Of a stretch of DNA of 64,000 bases, positions 1 to 12,274 are shown piece by piece (the first letter of the stretch is position 1; each line of letters begins with the position of its first letter). Under the pieces are notes generated by a model, which saw only the letters and a program-made list of their open reading frames with translations, was not told the origin of the DNA and ran no database searches. The position numbers and the translations under genes are program-made. This stretch comes from Buxus sempervirens (taxonomy: Eukaryota; Streptophyta; Magnoliopsida; Buxales; Buxaceae), in NCBI GenBank assembly GCA_947561395.2, contig OX387182.1, positions 5,380,595-5,444,594 on the forward strand. Direction: 5' to 3'.

Positions 1-1890
1 CGCTTTTTAATAAAATAATCGAAAAATTGAATAAAAATCTTGCAAAAAACCAAATTGAATAAAGGTTTGAAATCCAAACATTTTAAAAACGTGCTGGACC
101 GTATTTTAATTACAGGCAGGGCATGCCCGTATTTAAAATACGGGCAAGATTCTCTAAGCAGACACGCGTCGCTGTACGGCGGGACACGCGTCCCGTACGG
201 CCGAATCTGCGATAATTGCAAATATTCGTTTTTTGCCCGTACTTGAATTACGGGCAAGGCACGCCCGTACTTCAACTACGAGCACGGGATTTTTGCCTAT
301 AAATAGAGAGGCCACCCCCCTTCATTAAAAAAAAGTCAAGCTTCCAGGCCTCCACTCTCTCTCCCTCCTGATACACACCACGGCCAAACCATGCCAAATT
401 GCTGCCACCCTCAACCCCAAAACATCATAATACCCAAAGTACCCTTATAGGCCTAAAACTCCTCATCCTTTGCCTCCATGCATGAGCTACCCTCTCCACC
501 TCTTTCCACTTCATTCTCATAAAATTGGGAGGACGCGGAAGCGCTGCCGGAATCAATAGAGAAGCATTACATCACCAAATCCAAGGAGTACTAGTGGGGT
601 AACCTTTATATTAACTTATGTTTAATATATGGATCATTTCATTTAAGTGTTTTTTTTTTATTACTATGCTACTGACCCATTGGCTCCAATGTTTGTTGAA
701 GAACCATCCCATGCAAATAAGCATTGTCTTACGGAGTGAAAAGGAGATGGAATCATAAAACTAATAAAAGAAGAAAAAACCTTGGTTAATTGGTTGAGCT
801 TATAAGTGTAAGAGGTATTCGTCCTCTTTAATTTTTCTATGTAATCCCATATCCATTACCCTTTCTTTTACCCCATGATCAGAAGATGACATGGTCCAAG
901 AAATGGAATTTACTTCCATTATCAAGCACCAACAAAAGGGAATTTGAAGATGGTGAATGAGGCAAGTATGCTATGAACAGAAAGCACTGGAATCACTACA
1001 GAAGCCATTGGAGGTCCCAAGAAGGCCACGGAACAGATCCTGAAAAGAATCAGTTGCAAAAGTGCAAAAGAGGTTGCACCCGTAAACTCAGGCCGGTCCG
1101 GGCGGGACCGTATTTTCTTCACGGACAGAAGAGACCGTAGTCAATTCACGGTCAGGTTGGACCGTAGAAAAAACACGGGCAATTGTAAAATAATGTGAAA
1201 ATTGTAATTCCTTGGTTCGGTTGGACCTGATACGGTCTAAGCCGGTTTGAACCATTCCCTTAAACCATTTTGGGCTTTCTTAAGCCCATTTTTAGACTTT
1301 GGGCCTGGATAGGCCCATCAAGACCCCTTTTTGGCCCACTTGTGGGGCCCATCTCAGACCGGCCCATACCAGGCCTGTTTTCAGTAAACAGGCCCAGGCC
1401 CTTTGACCCTTGGCTAATGGGCCCATTCCAAGCCCACTAAGCCCAAACTAAATTGTAAATATATAAAACTTAATAAAATAACCAAACGGGTTACCCAATA
1501 ACCCAACTGGGCCCAAGGCCCAACCATGGCAACCCACGGGTCTTCCAACGGGACCCGGGTCTGACCCACTTCATATAAATAAGAAAGATAAAATCAAAGT
1601 AAAAGGGACCCACACCTTCAGAGGGCCCCGCCAGACTCAACAAGGTAGCATGCTGGTATAGGAAGGGTGAACTTGACTCAAAAAACCAGGGAGACCCGAG
1701 GGACCCGTCAAACCGACGGGGCAGGCCGGGGTGTCTTAGGGCTTCCCCGGACGTAACCGAGGACTTAGCTAGATCTCTAAATAAGCCGCAGACCAGACTT
1801 AGACCCGGATAGGGCAAAACCGTGTCTGCCTGCACTCTCAGGCAGTGGCGACTCCGAATGTCCCGAGGCACGCACCAAAGGTGCGCCCGG
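1..1890. repeat. LTR-retroelement-derived repeat, unclassified
   Basis: No host gene is seen here. The first 300 bases contain several short palindromes built on CCCGTA...TACGGGC, and related GACCGTA/CACGGTC words recur at about 1100-1185. A TATA-like box (CTATAAATAG) lies near 297, followed by a CT-rich leader, as in an LTR promoter. From 1200 to 1450 the sequence is rich in AGGCCCA/TGGGCC words. Near 1845 there is TGGCGACTCC, a word seen next to the primer-binding site of Tat-type Ty3/gypsy elements. I infer decayed Ty3/gypsy-type sequence, but no protein domain supports this within the segment. Confidence 0.4.
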
Positions 1891-1934
1891 TGTGCGATCT
1901 AGGCTAGGTTTAGGTGCGCACAGGTACCCCTGTG

Positions 1935-2925
1935 TTTACCTAAGGTATCCCCTTGCATTGCCTAAGGTACCTCACATGTATACCTAAAGTACCCCCTTAT
2001 ATTACCTAAGGCACCTCACTCATATTGGCTAAGGTACCCCCCTGTTTTATCTAAGGTACCCCATTTGAATACCTAAAGTACCCCCTAATTATACCTAAGA
2101 TACCTCATTGGTATTGCCTAAGGTACCTCTTTATTTTAACTAAGGTACCCTACTATCTTACTTGAAGTACCCCTTGTTTAGCTAAGGTACATTCCCTTAT
2201 ACAGCTAAAGGTACCCCATTTATATAACTAAAGTACCTCCAACATACCTAAGGTACATCCCCTATATTACCTAGGGTACACCCCTTGAATTTCCTAAAGG
2301 TACTCCACTCACATAAGTAAGGTACCCCCACTATTTTACCTAGGGTACACCCCCTATATAGCCAAAGTACCCCCTTTGTCTCACTAAAGTAACCCCTATA
2401 TAAGTAAGGTAACCCCCACTATTTTCCCTAAGGTATAGCCCCTTATATAGCTAAGGTACCCCCTCTTGTAGCTAAGGTACACCCATTCTATAACTTAGGT
2501 AACCCTCTTATATTATTAAGGTACACCCCTCATGTTACCAAGGGTACACCTCCTTGTATTTCCTAAAGGTACCCCCTGTATAACTAAAGTACACCCCTCA
2601 ATAATCAAGGTACCCCTCCTCAATATAACTGAGGTACACCCTCCTAAGCTTATTCAAAGTTTACCCCTTAGAATGACTAAGGTAAATCCCTTGAAACATC
2701 AAGGTACCTCCTCAAATAACTAAAGTACCCCTCATATAACTGAGGTACCCTTCTGTGTTAGCTGAGGTACACCTCCCACGCATCCCTAAAGCATACCTTT
2801 TGAAGTGGCTAAGGCAAACACCCCATTTAACACTAAGGTACCCCACTTAATACCAAGGTACCCCACTCGAATAACACTAAGGTACCCCTAATATGCCTTA
2901 GGTACACCCTAGGGTTTAGTTGAAT
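1935..2925. repeat. Degenerate GGTACC minisatellite (~1 kb)
   Basis: About forty degenerate units of roughly 22-27 bases carry the core CTAAGGTACCCC, with variable AT-rich spacers (TTATATTA-like). The units differ in length and sequence, so the array is old or evolves by short slippage. It has no consistent reading frame. Such tandem repeats are known in untranslated parts of large Ty3/gypsy (Tat/Ogre-type) elements, which fits the flanking LTR-like DNA. Confidence 0.8.
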
Positions 2926-2929
2926 AAAA

Positions 2930-5680
2930 GCTTTGCTTAGGGGTAGATTTGAAAGACCAAAAACTTGGGCATATAAAAGGATGCCCTAATTTCTAATTAA
3001 GGGTTTGAAAACCCATTTCTCTTGTCTTGGACGTATAGAACAAAAGAGAGAGTTGTGGGAGCTTGCTTCAAAGCTTCAAGGAGAAGGAGAAGAAGAGGAG
3101 AGCTAGGAGAGGAGGTTGCTTCTCCATTAACATGTAAGTAGCAAACCCTTCCAAACAAAATGAATTACCAAAATTCGTATTCTCTCTCTAGGGTTTGAGT
3201 TATTTGAAGAAATGATCTTGCATGTTGCTATTTGTTTCTAAAATTCGTAGGTTTTGAATGTATAATGCTTTTGCTTAGTTTCCTAATGATTTGCCATGGA
3301 TTTACAACTCTATTGATCCTATTTTATATTAGGGTTTGAGATTTGTGTCTTGAATGGGGTTTCATGCGTTTGACTTGTGCTCATGTAGATTTGAGATAAA
3401 TCTTTGTTTCAGAAGATGTTTTTAAGTGTGTTGGGATGTTTTGTGATCACCTACTTTGATGTTGGAAAGGTTGTAAAGGATTTACATGAGTTTTGTGTTG
3501 AAATTAGTCAAAATACTCAAAATCCCGACCCTGCGATTAATCCTGAAAGTTGGCGATTAATCCTGAGCCAAACCCCTAAAACAGGTCTCTGTTATCTTAA
3601 ATCGCGAAACAGGATTAATCGCCCAGGGCTAATCGCGACCTTAGCGCGCGAACGTCAAACTGTAGCGCGCGCGCGTCGACCCTGTTTTAAGCCTGAGCGC
3701 GCGAACCTTTAACCTGAACGCCCAAACTTTGAGCTAATCGCCCCTGGGCGATCAATCCAGGGGCTAATCGTGGACCCTGTTTCTTGAGTTGTTCATCCTG
3801 TTTCTCCTCAACCCTCTTCCAAACAACCTAAGCCTCTCGCATAGCACCCTTATTACATGAAAGACAAAGACATTTAAGTAAATGTCCTGTGTATTTATTG
3901 CTCCATTTACTTAAGTCTTTACATGTAAATAAGGTTTTACCCCCCATTTGGAACCAATAAAAATACTCTCAAGGCCCAATTCCCAACCAATAAAAAGTCA
4001 ACTTTTCAGTTTATGCCTAAATTTCTAGTTTTCCCGATTTTCAAATAAGACCACTTTTTGAGTTTGATATCCAAATGAGTGATTCAGAAGCCCAGAAAAT
4101 TCTAGATGATTTGTATACCCTCCAATAGACTACAACCAGAAAATGAGCCCCAAACTCCTTGTAGATTTGTCTAGAAAAATTCGACACCGAAAAGTCAACG
4201 TTTTCAACCAGATTTAGAATATTTTTGAGGTCTAAAACTTTTTGTCTCGGAATCCATTGAATTTTGGTATGGTGACTTATTTGGGATTTTTAAGATCAAC
4301 CCAATCATTAAAAATGTGTTTTGTGGATTTTATGACCTTCGTTTTGATTTGGCTTGGATTTATGAAAGCAATGTTGAAAAACCCTTATACGATTTGGCAA
4401 GGTTTTGGCCTATGGTTTTATTGGCAGTGGATGGGGAATTCCACTTGCCCTTGGTATGGACTGGTAGTGGATGGGGAATTCCACTTAGTCCCGGTTGATT
4501 CAATAGTGGATGGGGAATTCCACTTGGCCTTGGTTGATTTAATAGTGGATGGGGAATTCCACTTGGCTTTGGTTTAAGCACTGGTTTTACTCTTGGAATT
4601 GAATGGTTTGTTTTGATTGACGAGTCGTCTAATTGGACGTTGTTCTTGGTGTGGATCCACAGTGAGTCTAATTAGTGTGTTGGTATTGGCTTGTTAGCTT
4701 TAATTGCCTTATCCATATAGCATTCCACTGTGGGGAATCAGTGAGGCCTTCTCGGGGAACAGAGGGCTGCGGCAACCCCCCGTCGAGGGGAACCGGCGGG
4801 AGTCCTTGCGATTCATCGAGCAGTGGGTGGGGAATCCCACTTAGTCTGGATCCTTGGTTAGGTTGACTACTTGCCAGCCCATACATGGGTACTCCGCTTG
4901 CTGAGATGTCCCTAGCTAGGCTTCTCTCTGTAAGTCGTGTAGGTGGCAATGGATACTGGTCATTAATCTAATTTACAGACATGCTAACCACGAGTCCTAA
5001 CAAGACATGTTTACAGTATTTGATCGTATTTGTTGATTTGATTGAGATATTTGAATTGGAATTTCTTTTATATCCGATTGAACTGTTTTGGTTTGCATTT
5101 AGTACTATATAATTGTGAATATCATCATGATGTTATAAAAACTGCATAAACTGTTTCTCTACATGCATGTTTGCTGCTTACTGGGACTTTAAGTCTCACG
5201 CGTGTTTTGTTTTACCGGATTTGTTTTCAGATCCACTTGGTGAGCCGCGTACCGGGGCAGTTATTGAGGGTGAGCTTGAGTAAAGGCTAGAGGGCTACCA
5301 TTTCTACCCGTAGTAGGGTTCTTATTATGATGATGTATTTTGTCTTGGGAATTGTATATGGGATGTAAATATTATCTTTGGACCTATACTCTTGGAAGAA
5401 TCTTTTGTACTTATCTGTATATTTTGGGAAGATCATTGTGAATGGTTAGTTGCCTTAGTTGTATTTTGTATGCACAGATATTATGTTTTGGAGATTATAG
5501 TACAGATGATCTTTTGATTATATGGAAAATTTTTATTCCATGCTTCTTTAGTCATGCACTCTGATAATTACATTGTAATTGCCCAGGAAATTGTGTTTAT
5601 CAGGTTCTATTGGGCCCATAAGTAGGTCTCGGGTACGGGTTGGTGCTGTGATAGGGCAGACCCGGATCTGGGGTGCTACA
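2930..5680 (+). mobile_element. Long LTR-like segment, probable Ty3/gypsy fossil
   Basis: The segment has the layout of a long plant LTR. A TATA-like ATATAAAAGG lies near 2972, followed by a purine-rich leader (3040-3130). There is a GC-rich CGATTAATC/GCGCGC stretch at 3520-3790 and a short tandem repeat at 4427-4575. The end GGTGCTACA at about 5680 resembles a gypsy LTR terminus. No gag or pol of its own is visible. Copia gag sequence starts directly after that end, so two elements are juxtaposed. The left boundary is uncertain. It is broken; the age is not measurable here. Confidence 0.4.
4427..4575. repeat. Tandem repeat, ~39-40 bp x 4
   Basis: GTGGATGGGGAATTCCACTT starts at 4427, 4467, 4506 and 4545, giving a 39-40 base period. 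A diverged fifth copy (GTGGGTGGGGAATCCCACTT) lies near 4824. Each unit contains the palindrome GTGGAATTCCAC in interrupted form. It is embedded in the LTR-like segment. Confidence 0.85.
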
Positions 5681-8600
5681 GCCAGGATCTGTACACTTAT
5701 GTTGATGGTAGTCTTCCAGCTCCATCTCAGTTCATCCCTTCCACCTCCAATGGTCCTCCTATACCCAATCCAGAATACCATACATGGAGAAGAACAGATC
5801 AATTAGTTCTGAGCATATTGTTCTCATCACTCTCAGAATCCATCATTGGTCATGTTCTCTCGGCCACATCTTCTCACTCTCTATGGATCTCTCTTGAAGC
5901 TATGTTCACATCACATTCTCAAGCTAAGGAGTTTCAGATTCGTTTTCAACTTACCAACTTATCAAAGGCCGAGCAGTCTATATCAGATTTTTTTGGTAAG
6001 GTCAGAGCTCTAGCAGACACCTTGGCTGCCACAGGAAATCCATTGCCTGATAAGGAACTTGTGACCTACATTCTCAATGGATTGGGTTCCTCTTATGAAT
6101 CCTTTGTTACGTCAATTACCACTAGAACAGACCCCATCTCTTCCCATGAGTTGTACCGCTTGCTCCTTCTTCATGAGAGTAGAATCTCTCATATCTCACG
6201 CAACTCTACAGTTGCATATGAACCTTCTGCTAATCTTACTTCTAGAGGCTCTCATGATCAACGGGGTCGTGGTTACTATCGTGGTGGCCACCAAGGGCGA
6301 GGTAGAGGCCGATCTATTCAGTTCAACAGTGGTCGAGGTGGTGGACGTTTTTCTCAATTTGGTTCTTCTCAGCAGCAATACAATGCTTATCGTCCCACCT
6401 GTCAAGTTTGTGGCAAGACAGGTCGTGTTGCCTTGCAATGTCATCATCGTTTTGATCACTCATATCAATCTGAAGCTCCAAGGTCTTTCTCTGCCAATTA
6501 CACAGCACCCAGCTCCCATTCAAACTCTACTTGGTACCCTGATTCAGCAGCTACACATCATGTTACAAATGATCTCAGCAACTTGAACATTTCATCAGAA
6601 CAATATCATGGAGGTGAGAGTCTTCGGGTTGGTAATGGTTCTGGGCTACCCATACAAAACATTGGTGAATCTTCTCTTCCATCACACTCTACTTCATTTC
6701 GTCTTCGTAATCTTCTTCATGTTCCTACAATTACTAAAAACTTAGTTTCTGTCCTTCAATTCTGTATAGATAATCATTGTTTCTTTGAATTTCATGCAAC
6801 TCATTTCTCTGTGAAGGATTCAACGACGGGGAAACTCCTCCTCACTGGTCCAACTAGTGATGGTTTATATGTTTTTCCATCTACTCTGTTCTCATCCTTG
6901 CCTTCAGCTCATCTTGGTGAAAGAACTACTTCAGCTCAGTGGCATTACAGACTTCGGCATCCTTCTCTACAGCTTGTCTCTCGTGTGTTACGTGCCAACC
7001 GCTTGCTGGTTTCTACAAATGATCCTCCATTTTTCTGCTCATCTTGCCCTCTTGCAAAGAGTCGACAACTTCCATTTCCTAACAGCTCAACTAAGCCTAC
7101 TGGGCCTTTACATTTAGTTTGTACTGATGTCTGGGGACCATCCCCTTATGTTTCTAGAAATGGATTCCGGTATTATATTTCTTTTATGGATTATTATACC
7201 AGATTCACTTGGTTCTTCCCTTTGAGGCTCAAGTCTGATGCTGTTAATGCATTTAACATTTTTCTTCCCCTTGTGGAACGGTTGTTTAATTCCAAACTTA
7301 TTAACTTACAAACAGATGGTGGTGGTGAATTTCAACCCATCTCTAACATTTGCACTAAACTTGGGATTACTCACCGTCTCTCTTGTCCACACACTCATCA
7401 GCAAAATGGCCTTATTGAACGTAAACACAGACATATTGTTGAGACTGGCCTAGCTCTCCTTGCACATGCATCACTTCCTTTTAAATTTTGGGCTGATGCC
7501 TTTGAAACTGCAGTTTTTCTTATTAATCGTTTACCCACCCCTGTTCTTAAAAATCAATCACCCTATTCCCTTGTGTATCATCAACCTCCTGATTATTCCC
7601 TTTTAAAAGTCTTTGGCTGTGAATGTTGGCCCAATCTGCGTCCATATAATAATCATAAGATTGATTTTCGGTCCACTTCCTGTCTCTTTCTTGGTTATAG
7701 TAATAGTCACAAAGGTTACAAATGCTTAGATCTTCAAAATAACAAATTCTATATTTCTCGTAATGCAATTTTCAATGAGTTATCCTTCCCATTTGTTACT
7801 GCCAAGCCCAGATCCTCTTCTTCTAAGCTCACTCCAGACATAGCCTCTCTTCCAATCTTTCCCACATCCATCCTTGGGCCTGGCCCAGCCTCCACTCATG
7901 GTCCATTACCTTCTAACCCCAATCCATCTTCTTCTATCTCTCCTTCCAGTATCTCCCCAACGACTCAATCCTCTCCTGGCCAATCTTCTTCTGACCACAC
8001 TTCCTCTTCTTCCTCCTTGCCTTCACATATTTCTTCCACAGTCCCATCTTCTACTTCTCATCATTTGATTCCTCCTAGATCTCCAATCATCACTTGTGCT
8101 CAAACCAATTCCTCTCGTCCCAAAATCTTCACTGATGGAACCATTCCTTACCCCCTTCCTCATTGTCTCACTTCCACAATTACTTTTCCTGATGAACCTT
8201 CAAGTTTTACTATTGCGTCACGTTTTCCAGAGTGGTGTGCTGCTATGTCTCGCGAGTACTCAGCCTTGATTGATACCAATACCTGGTCTCTTGTTCCTGC
8301 ACCTCCATCCTCTAATATTGTTGGCTGTAGGTGGATTTTCAGGACCAAATTCAAGGCTGACGGTTCTATTGACAGGCGCAAGGCACGTCTTGTTGCGAAA
8401 GGCTTTCATCAACAATCAGGTGTTGATTATAATGAGACTTTTAGCCCTGTTGTTAAACCATCTACCATACGTCTTGTGCTTTCAATTGCTGTTGCACATC
8501 ATTGGCCTCTTAGACAGATTGACATTCAAAATGCCTTCCTCCATGGCTTCCTCAATGATACTGTATACATGCAGCAGCCACAGGGATTCATTGATTCTGC

Positions 8601-9589
8601 TCATCCTGATTATGTATGCAAGCTCCACAAAGCAATATATGGCCTAAAACAAGCCCCAAGAGCGTGGTTCTCTCAGCTAAGTACCTGGCTAATCAGCTAT
8701 GGTTTTAATGCATCAAAAACTGATCCTTCTCTATTCATTCTCAGTCAAGGATCTCTGCGTTTATATGTTTTGGTATATGTCGACGACATGGTTATCACAT
8801 CGTCTGATCCTGCTGCAGTGGACTCTCTCATTCATGACTTGGGCTCTGTTTTTCCAGTTTCTTATTTGGGCAAGTTAAACTTTTTCCTTGGCATTGAAGT
8901 TGATTATACTAAGGATGGCATTCTTTTGTCTCAGCGGAAATATATAAAGGATCTTCTTCAGCGTTCTAATATGTTACATGCTAATCCTATCTCTAGTCCT
9001 ATGTTTGCCTCATTGAAGTTATCAAAGTTTGACTCTCCTGATTTTGGTGATCCATCCTTATTTCGGAGCATTGTTGGAGGTCTTCAATATCTCTCTCTCA
9101 TAAGGCCTGATATATCCTTTGCTGTTAATAAAGCATGTCAGTTCATGCATTCTCCCAAATTGTCTCATTGGACTGCTGTGAAGCGTATACTCAGGTAACT
9201 CTCTTCGTATCTCTTTCTGCAGTGCCAAAGACCAACTTGCTGATCCATTCACTAAGCCCTTAGTTTCTGATTGCTTTGCTCTTCTTCGAACGAGTCTCAC
9301 TGTGCTTGACACCCCACTGGACTCGCGGGGGCGTATTCAGCTAAAGAAAGACACATCTCAGATAAAGAGCAAATCTGCCACATCAGATAAACAGGAGGAG
9401 ATTCTAGAAAGGGAATAATAATCAGTTACTCCGTGATGTAACAAACTCTGTGATGCAACAAACTCTGTGATGTAACAAACAGATGCTCTGTTCTGTTACA
9501 ACTTGTAGTATAAAATACTAGTCATTGTAATACAGTTCGATCAAGAGAGAAAGGGTTTTTCATTAAGAAACTCTCTGAGTTCTAACATA
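5681..9589 (+). mobile_element. Ty1/copia retrotransposon fossil (RE1-like)
   Basis: A long open frame at 5818-9198 encodes copia domains in the usual order. These are a UBN2-type gag with a zinc-knuckle-like region near 6390-6440, a protease (DSAATHHV near 6541), a GAG-pre-integrase and integrase core (6900-7600), a linker rich in Ser/Pro/Thr, and reverse transcriptase with the YVDDM box near 8778. Traces of the RNase H end precede a single 3' LTR. The order PR-INT-RT is diagnostic of Ty1/copia, and similarity is to RE1/Ale-type elements (family judged by eye). The element is broken, with roughly two or three breaks, and only one LTR is seen, so LTR dating is not possible. The mostly open coding region suggests moderate youth. 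Its left edge meets an unrelated LTR-like end, and its right edge meets the GNA1 leader. Confidence 0.93.
9333..9589 (+). repeat. 3' LTR of the copia fossil
   Basis: The LTR starts just after a purine-rich tract (GCGGGGGCG) and ends near GTTCTAACA. It has a TATA-like GTATAAAATA near 9509. Three copies of an ~18-base unit (CTCTGTGATGTAACAAA) lie at about 9436-9487. Exact borders are judged from the polypurine tract and the CA end; no second LTR is present for comparison. Confidence 0.65.
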
Positions 9590-9619
9590 GGAGATGTTTC
9601 ACTCACCGAGCCGACTCAC

Positions 9620-11572
9620 GAGTGAATGAGAACAAGAGAGAGATCACGAGTGAAGGAGAAGCTGATAGCTTTTACCCGACGCTTACGCGGGAATCTAGTG
9701 TGGTATTTGGACGGTGATTTTGAATTTTTCTTTTTAACCCGTTCGATTTCGATCCCAACGTCTCCTCGCTCTATTTCTCGCAAACACAAGGAGGAGATAG
9801 AAGCGAGGAAATCCACAGTTCGAACGTGTAAAACCGCTTTGGAAGACCTTCATCTCACCCGCCCTTCCGCTGCCGATCGTCGGCAAGATCAGACTTCCGC
9901 CAGGTATGGAATACCGCTGAGATTCCGAAATCTTCGTCGTTTGTTGTTGTTCTTCATTTTATTCGAGCAGTAATTTACTCTTTCTTTTTGTTTGAAGAAG
10001 CTGATATATTTATTGCTGATTCAGTTGGCTCCGCTTAGGGATATTTAATCAGAAGTTTTGATTGGTTTTATTTATTGCTTTGATTAGGTTTAAGCTTGAA
10101 TGAGTATTTTTTCGATTTCGGTTAGGGTCTCCGAATCTAAGATCTGGGTTGGGGTTGGTTTTAATGGTTTACTTCCCTTCGAGGTGGTGTTGGTGACGGT
10201 TGCGGTAGTGGGTCTCCAACTCCGGATTTCTGATTCGCTGAGTTAGGCTTCTTATCTCAGATCTTATAAAATTGCGATCAGGGCTTCCTTATTTATGCCG
10301 ATAACGGTGATTGACAGTTCTCATATTCTCGATGAATTTCTCAGACAAAGTCGAAGATAATGAATGACTCTCTTCAATTTATTGCCTAAATTGAATCTTT
10401 CCAGTCTTTTTCACATGGGACCTTCTTTTCTGTTATTAGCCTTTGAAAATCTTGATTTTCTTGTAAATTTATTAATAGTGCACTAAGGCTGAGAAATTCA
10501 TTCGGGAATTCCTGTTGCAATCTTGGAATATGTTCATCACTTTACTTTTCCTTTGCAACTGAGATGATAGAATTTGGATGTAGATGCAAATTGTGATGGG
10601 AAGGACTTGTATGTAAACCTGAAGCTGCTCTTGCCACTAGAAGAAGTTTATGTATCTCAAAGCATGAGTCTTTTGAACCTACTCTTTTTATTGCATACCC
10701 TGATCAAAGCCCAAAAAAGGAAAGGAGGATTTTGTGTTATAGCTGGTCCTCATTCGCAAGCTTGAAAAACTTTTAGAATAATGTAATTCCACAGAGGTAA
10801 TGAGTCTTGCAGAATCTTTGGATATGATGTGAATCTGTACAAAATAAGATGTTTGCTATGACTGCTAAAAATTTTAAGTCACTATTGTCCAATATATCTT
10901 TGCCTTCTTTTCATAAAATAAGTAAACAAGAGTTTTGTAGTCTTTGTTGACAAGGTTTGAGTCTGCACTTTTTACAGAGAAAGGTTAGTAGCTTCACTTT
11001 TCAGTGTCAGCAATCTAATGTCTATAGCAGAGCTACAATGATAATCTCATTGGAAAGGTAGGATGGGCCTGTGTTGAATGCCTTGCACCATCATCCTAGA
11101 TAGGTGTTGTCATCAAAATGGAGGTGGTATAGAAGATATGGGGCCATATTGTTTTCATTTTTGTTTAGAAGCACCCTCACTACCTCTCCGTTTTGCTGAT
11201 CATGTTTCCTTCGTTATTGTAGTCAATCATCTCTTACAACAATGTTTCCTCCTCTCTCTCTCTCTCTCTCTCTCTCTATATTCCCTTCTTTTCCTGATAT
11301 TGCTATCGTAAGGGTCAGTAGGGAAATTAGTTCTTGAACATTTTATGTCACTTCCTTCATGGCCCTATTCTTGTAACACTCCACTTTTCTGTGGGGTTGT
11401 GAGGAATGGTTGCCTCAAAGAGTGTATTGCTTCAGATGTTTCAAATAAGTCATGGTTTATTCTGTCTATTTATTTGACTTGTACTTTTGAAATTCTCATC
11501 CATCTTTTTATAAAGAGCTTTTAACAAGTTTATAACAGTTAAAAGCTTGAACTACTTTTGAAATTTTCACAG
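9620..11572 (+). other. GNA1: GNA1 leader exon and 5' UTR intron
   Basis: A purine-rich leader runs to a donor at 9904 (CAG/GTATGG). An acceptor at 11571-11572 (TTTTCACAG) lies 7 bases before the GNA1 start codon, giving a 5' UTR intron of about 1.67 kb. The intron holds a (CT)n microsatellite at about 11250-11278 and no convincing exon. The leader begins within tens of bases of the copia 3' LTR. The exact transcription start is not visible. Confidence 0.6.
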
Positions 11573-11579
11573 CTTCAAA

Positions 11580-12050
11580 ATGCAGAGTGAGATCATTAAA
11601 GAAGGGGAACAACATTTCCAAATTCGAAGACTGCAGATCTCTGACAAAAGCAAGGGCTTCATAGAACTGCTTCAGCAACTGAGTGTCTGTGATTCCGTTT
11701 CTGACGAGGAGTTTAGAGCACGGTTTCAGGAGCTGAGTTCATATGGTGACGACCATGTTATCTGTGTCATTGAAGATAATAAATCAGGAAAAATAGTTGC
11801 AACTGGTAGCATCTTTGTGGAGAAGAAATTCTTGCGGAATTGTGGGAAAGTAGGGCATGTCGAAGATGTTGTTGTTGATTCAAGCACTCGAGGGATGGGT
11901 TTTGGGCAAAAGATAGTAGACTACCTTACAAAGCATGCTCGATCTATGGGATGTTATAAGGTGATTCTTGACTGTGGTATTGAGAACAAAGGCTTCTATG
12001 AGAAATGTGGGTTTAAGCAGAAGGAGATTCAGATGGTTATGTATTTTTGA
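11580..12050 (+). CDS. GNA1: Glucosamine 6-phosphate N-acetyltransferase
   Basis: This 156-residue single-exon protein is a GNAT-fold acetyltransferase. It transfers acetyl from acetyl-CoA to glucosamine 6-phosphate, the second committed step towards UDP-GlcNAc, which feeds N-glycans, GPI anchors and protein O-GlcNAc. The acetyl-CoA pyrophosphate loop is RGMGFGQ at residues 104-110, following strand GHVEDVVVDSSTRG. The C-terminal GNA1 signature NKGFYEKCGF is at 136-145. The length matches plant and yeast GNA1 (about 150-160). The first ATG follows the leader-intron acceptor by 7 bases, so this start is firm. There is no targeting peptide, so a cytosolic or ER-face location is expected. No odd features are seen in the coding sequence. 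Confidence 0.93.
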   Translation: MQSEIIKEGEQHFQIRRLQISDKSKGFIELLQQLSVCDSVSDEEFRARFQELSSYGDDHVICVIEDNKSGKIVATGSIFVEKKFLRNCGKVGHVEDVVVDSSTRGMGFGQKIVDYLTKHARSMGCYKVILDCGIENKGFYEKCGFKQKEIQMVMYF

Positions 12051-12274
12051 TTCATGAGTAGAGCTTCAGAAAAAAGTACCATAACCTCTTGTAGGTCCTG
12101 CCCAAGTAGCACACCGATAGGGGCAGGTTTATGCAATTTTTATTCAAAGTGGTAGTGCTCAAACTCAAACTCATTTTCTCGTGCAGGGAGTCCCAAGCTT
12201 TTATCATGGCAAGAAGTTGTGGTATCTTCATTTTTTTCTATATCTATTTGCAGTCATAAATTTCATGATGCTTA

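Noticed and set aside
3404-3712. Open frame of ~100 codons in the LTR-like segment
   Set aside because: No recognisable domain, lies across a CGCGCG/CGATTAATC repeat-rich stretch, and resembles LTR sequence rather than a gene.
9626-9973. 115-codon open frame before GNA1
   Set aside because: It spans the leader exon and the donor at 9904, has biased composition and no domain; treated as 5' UTR.
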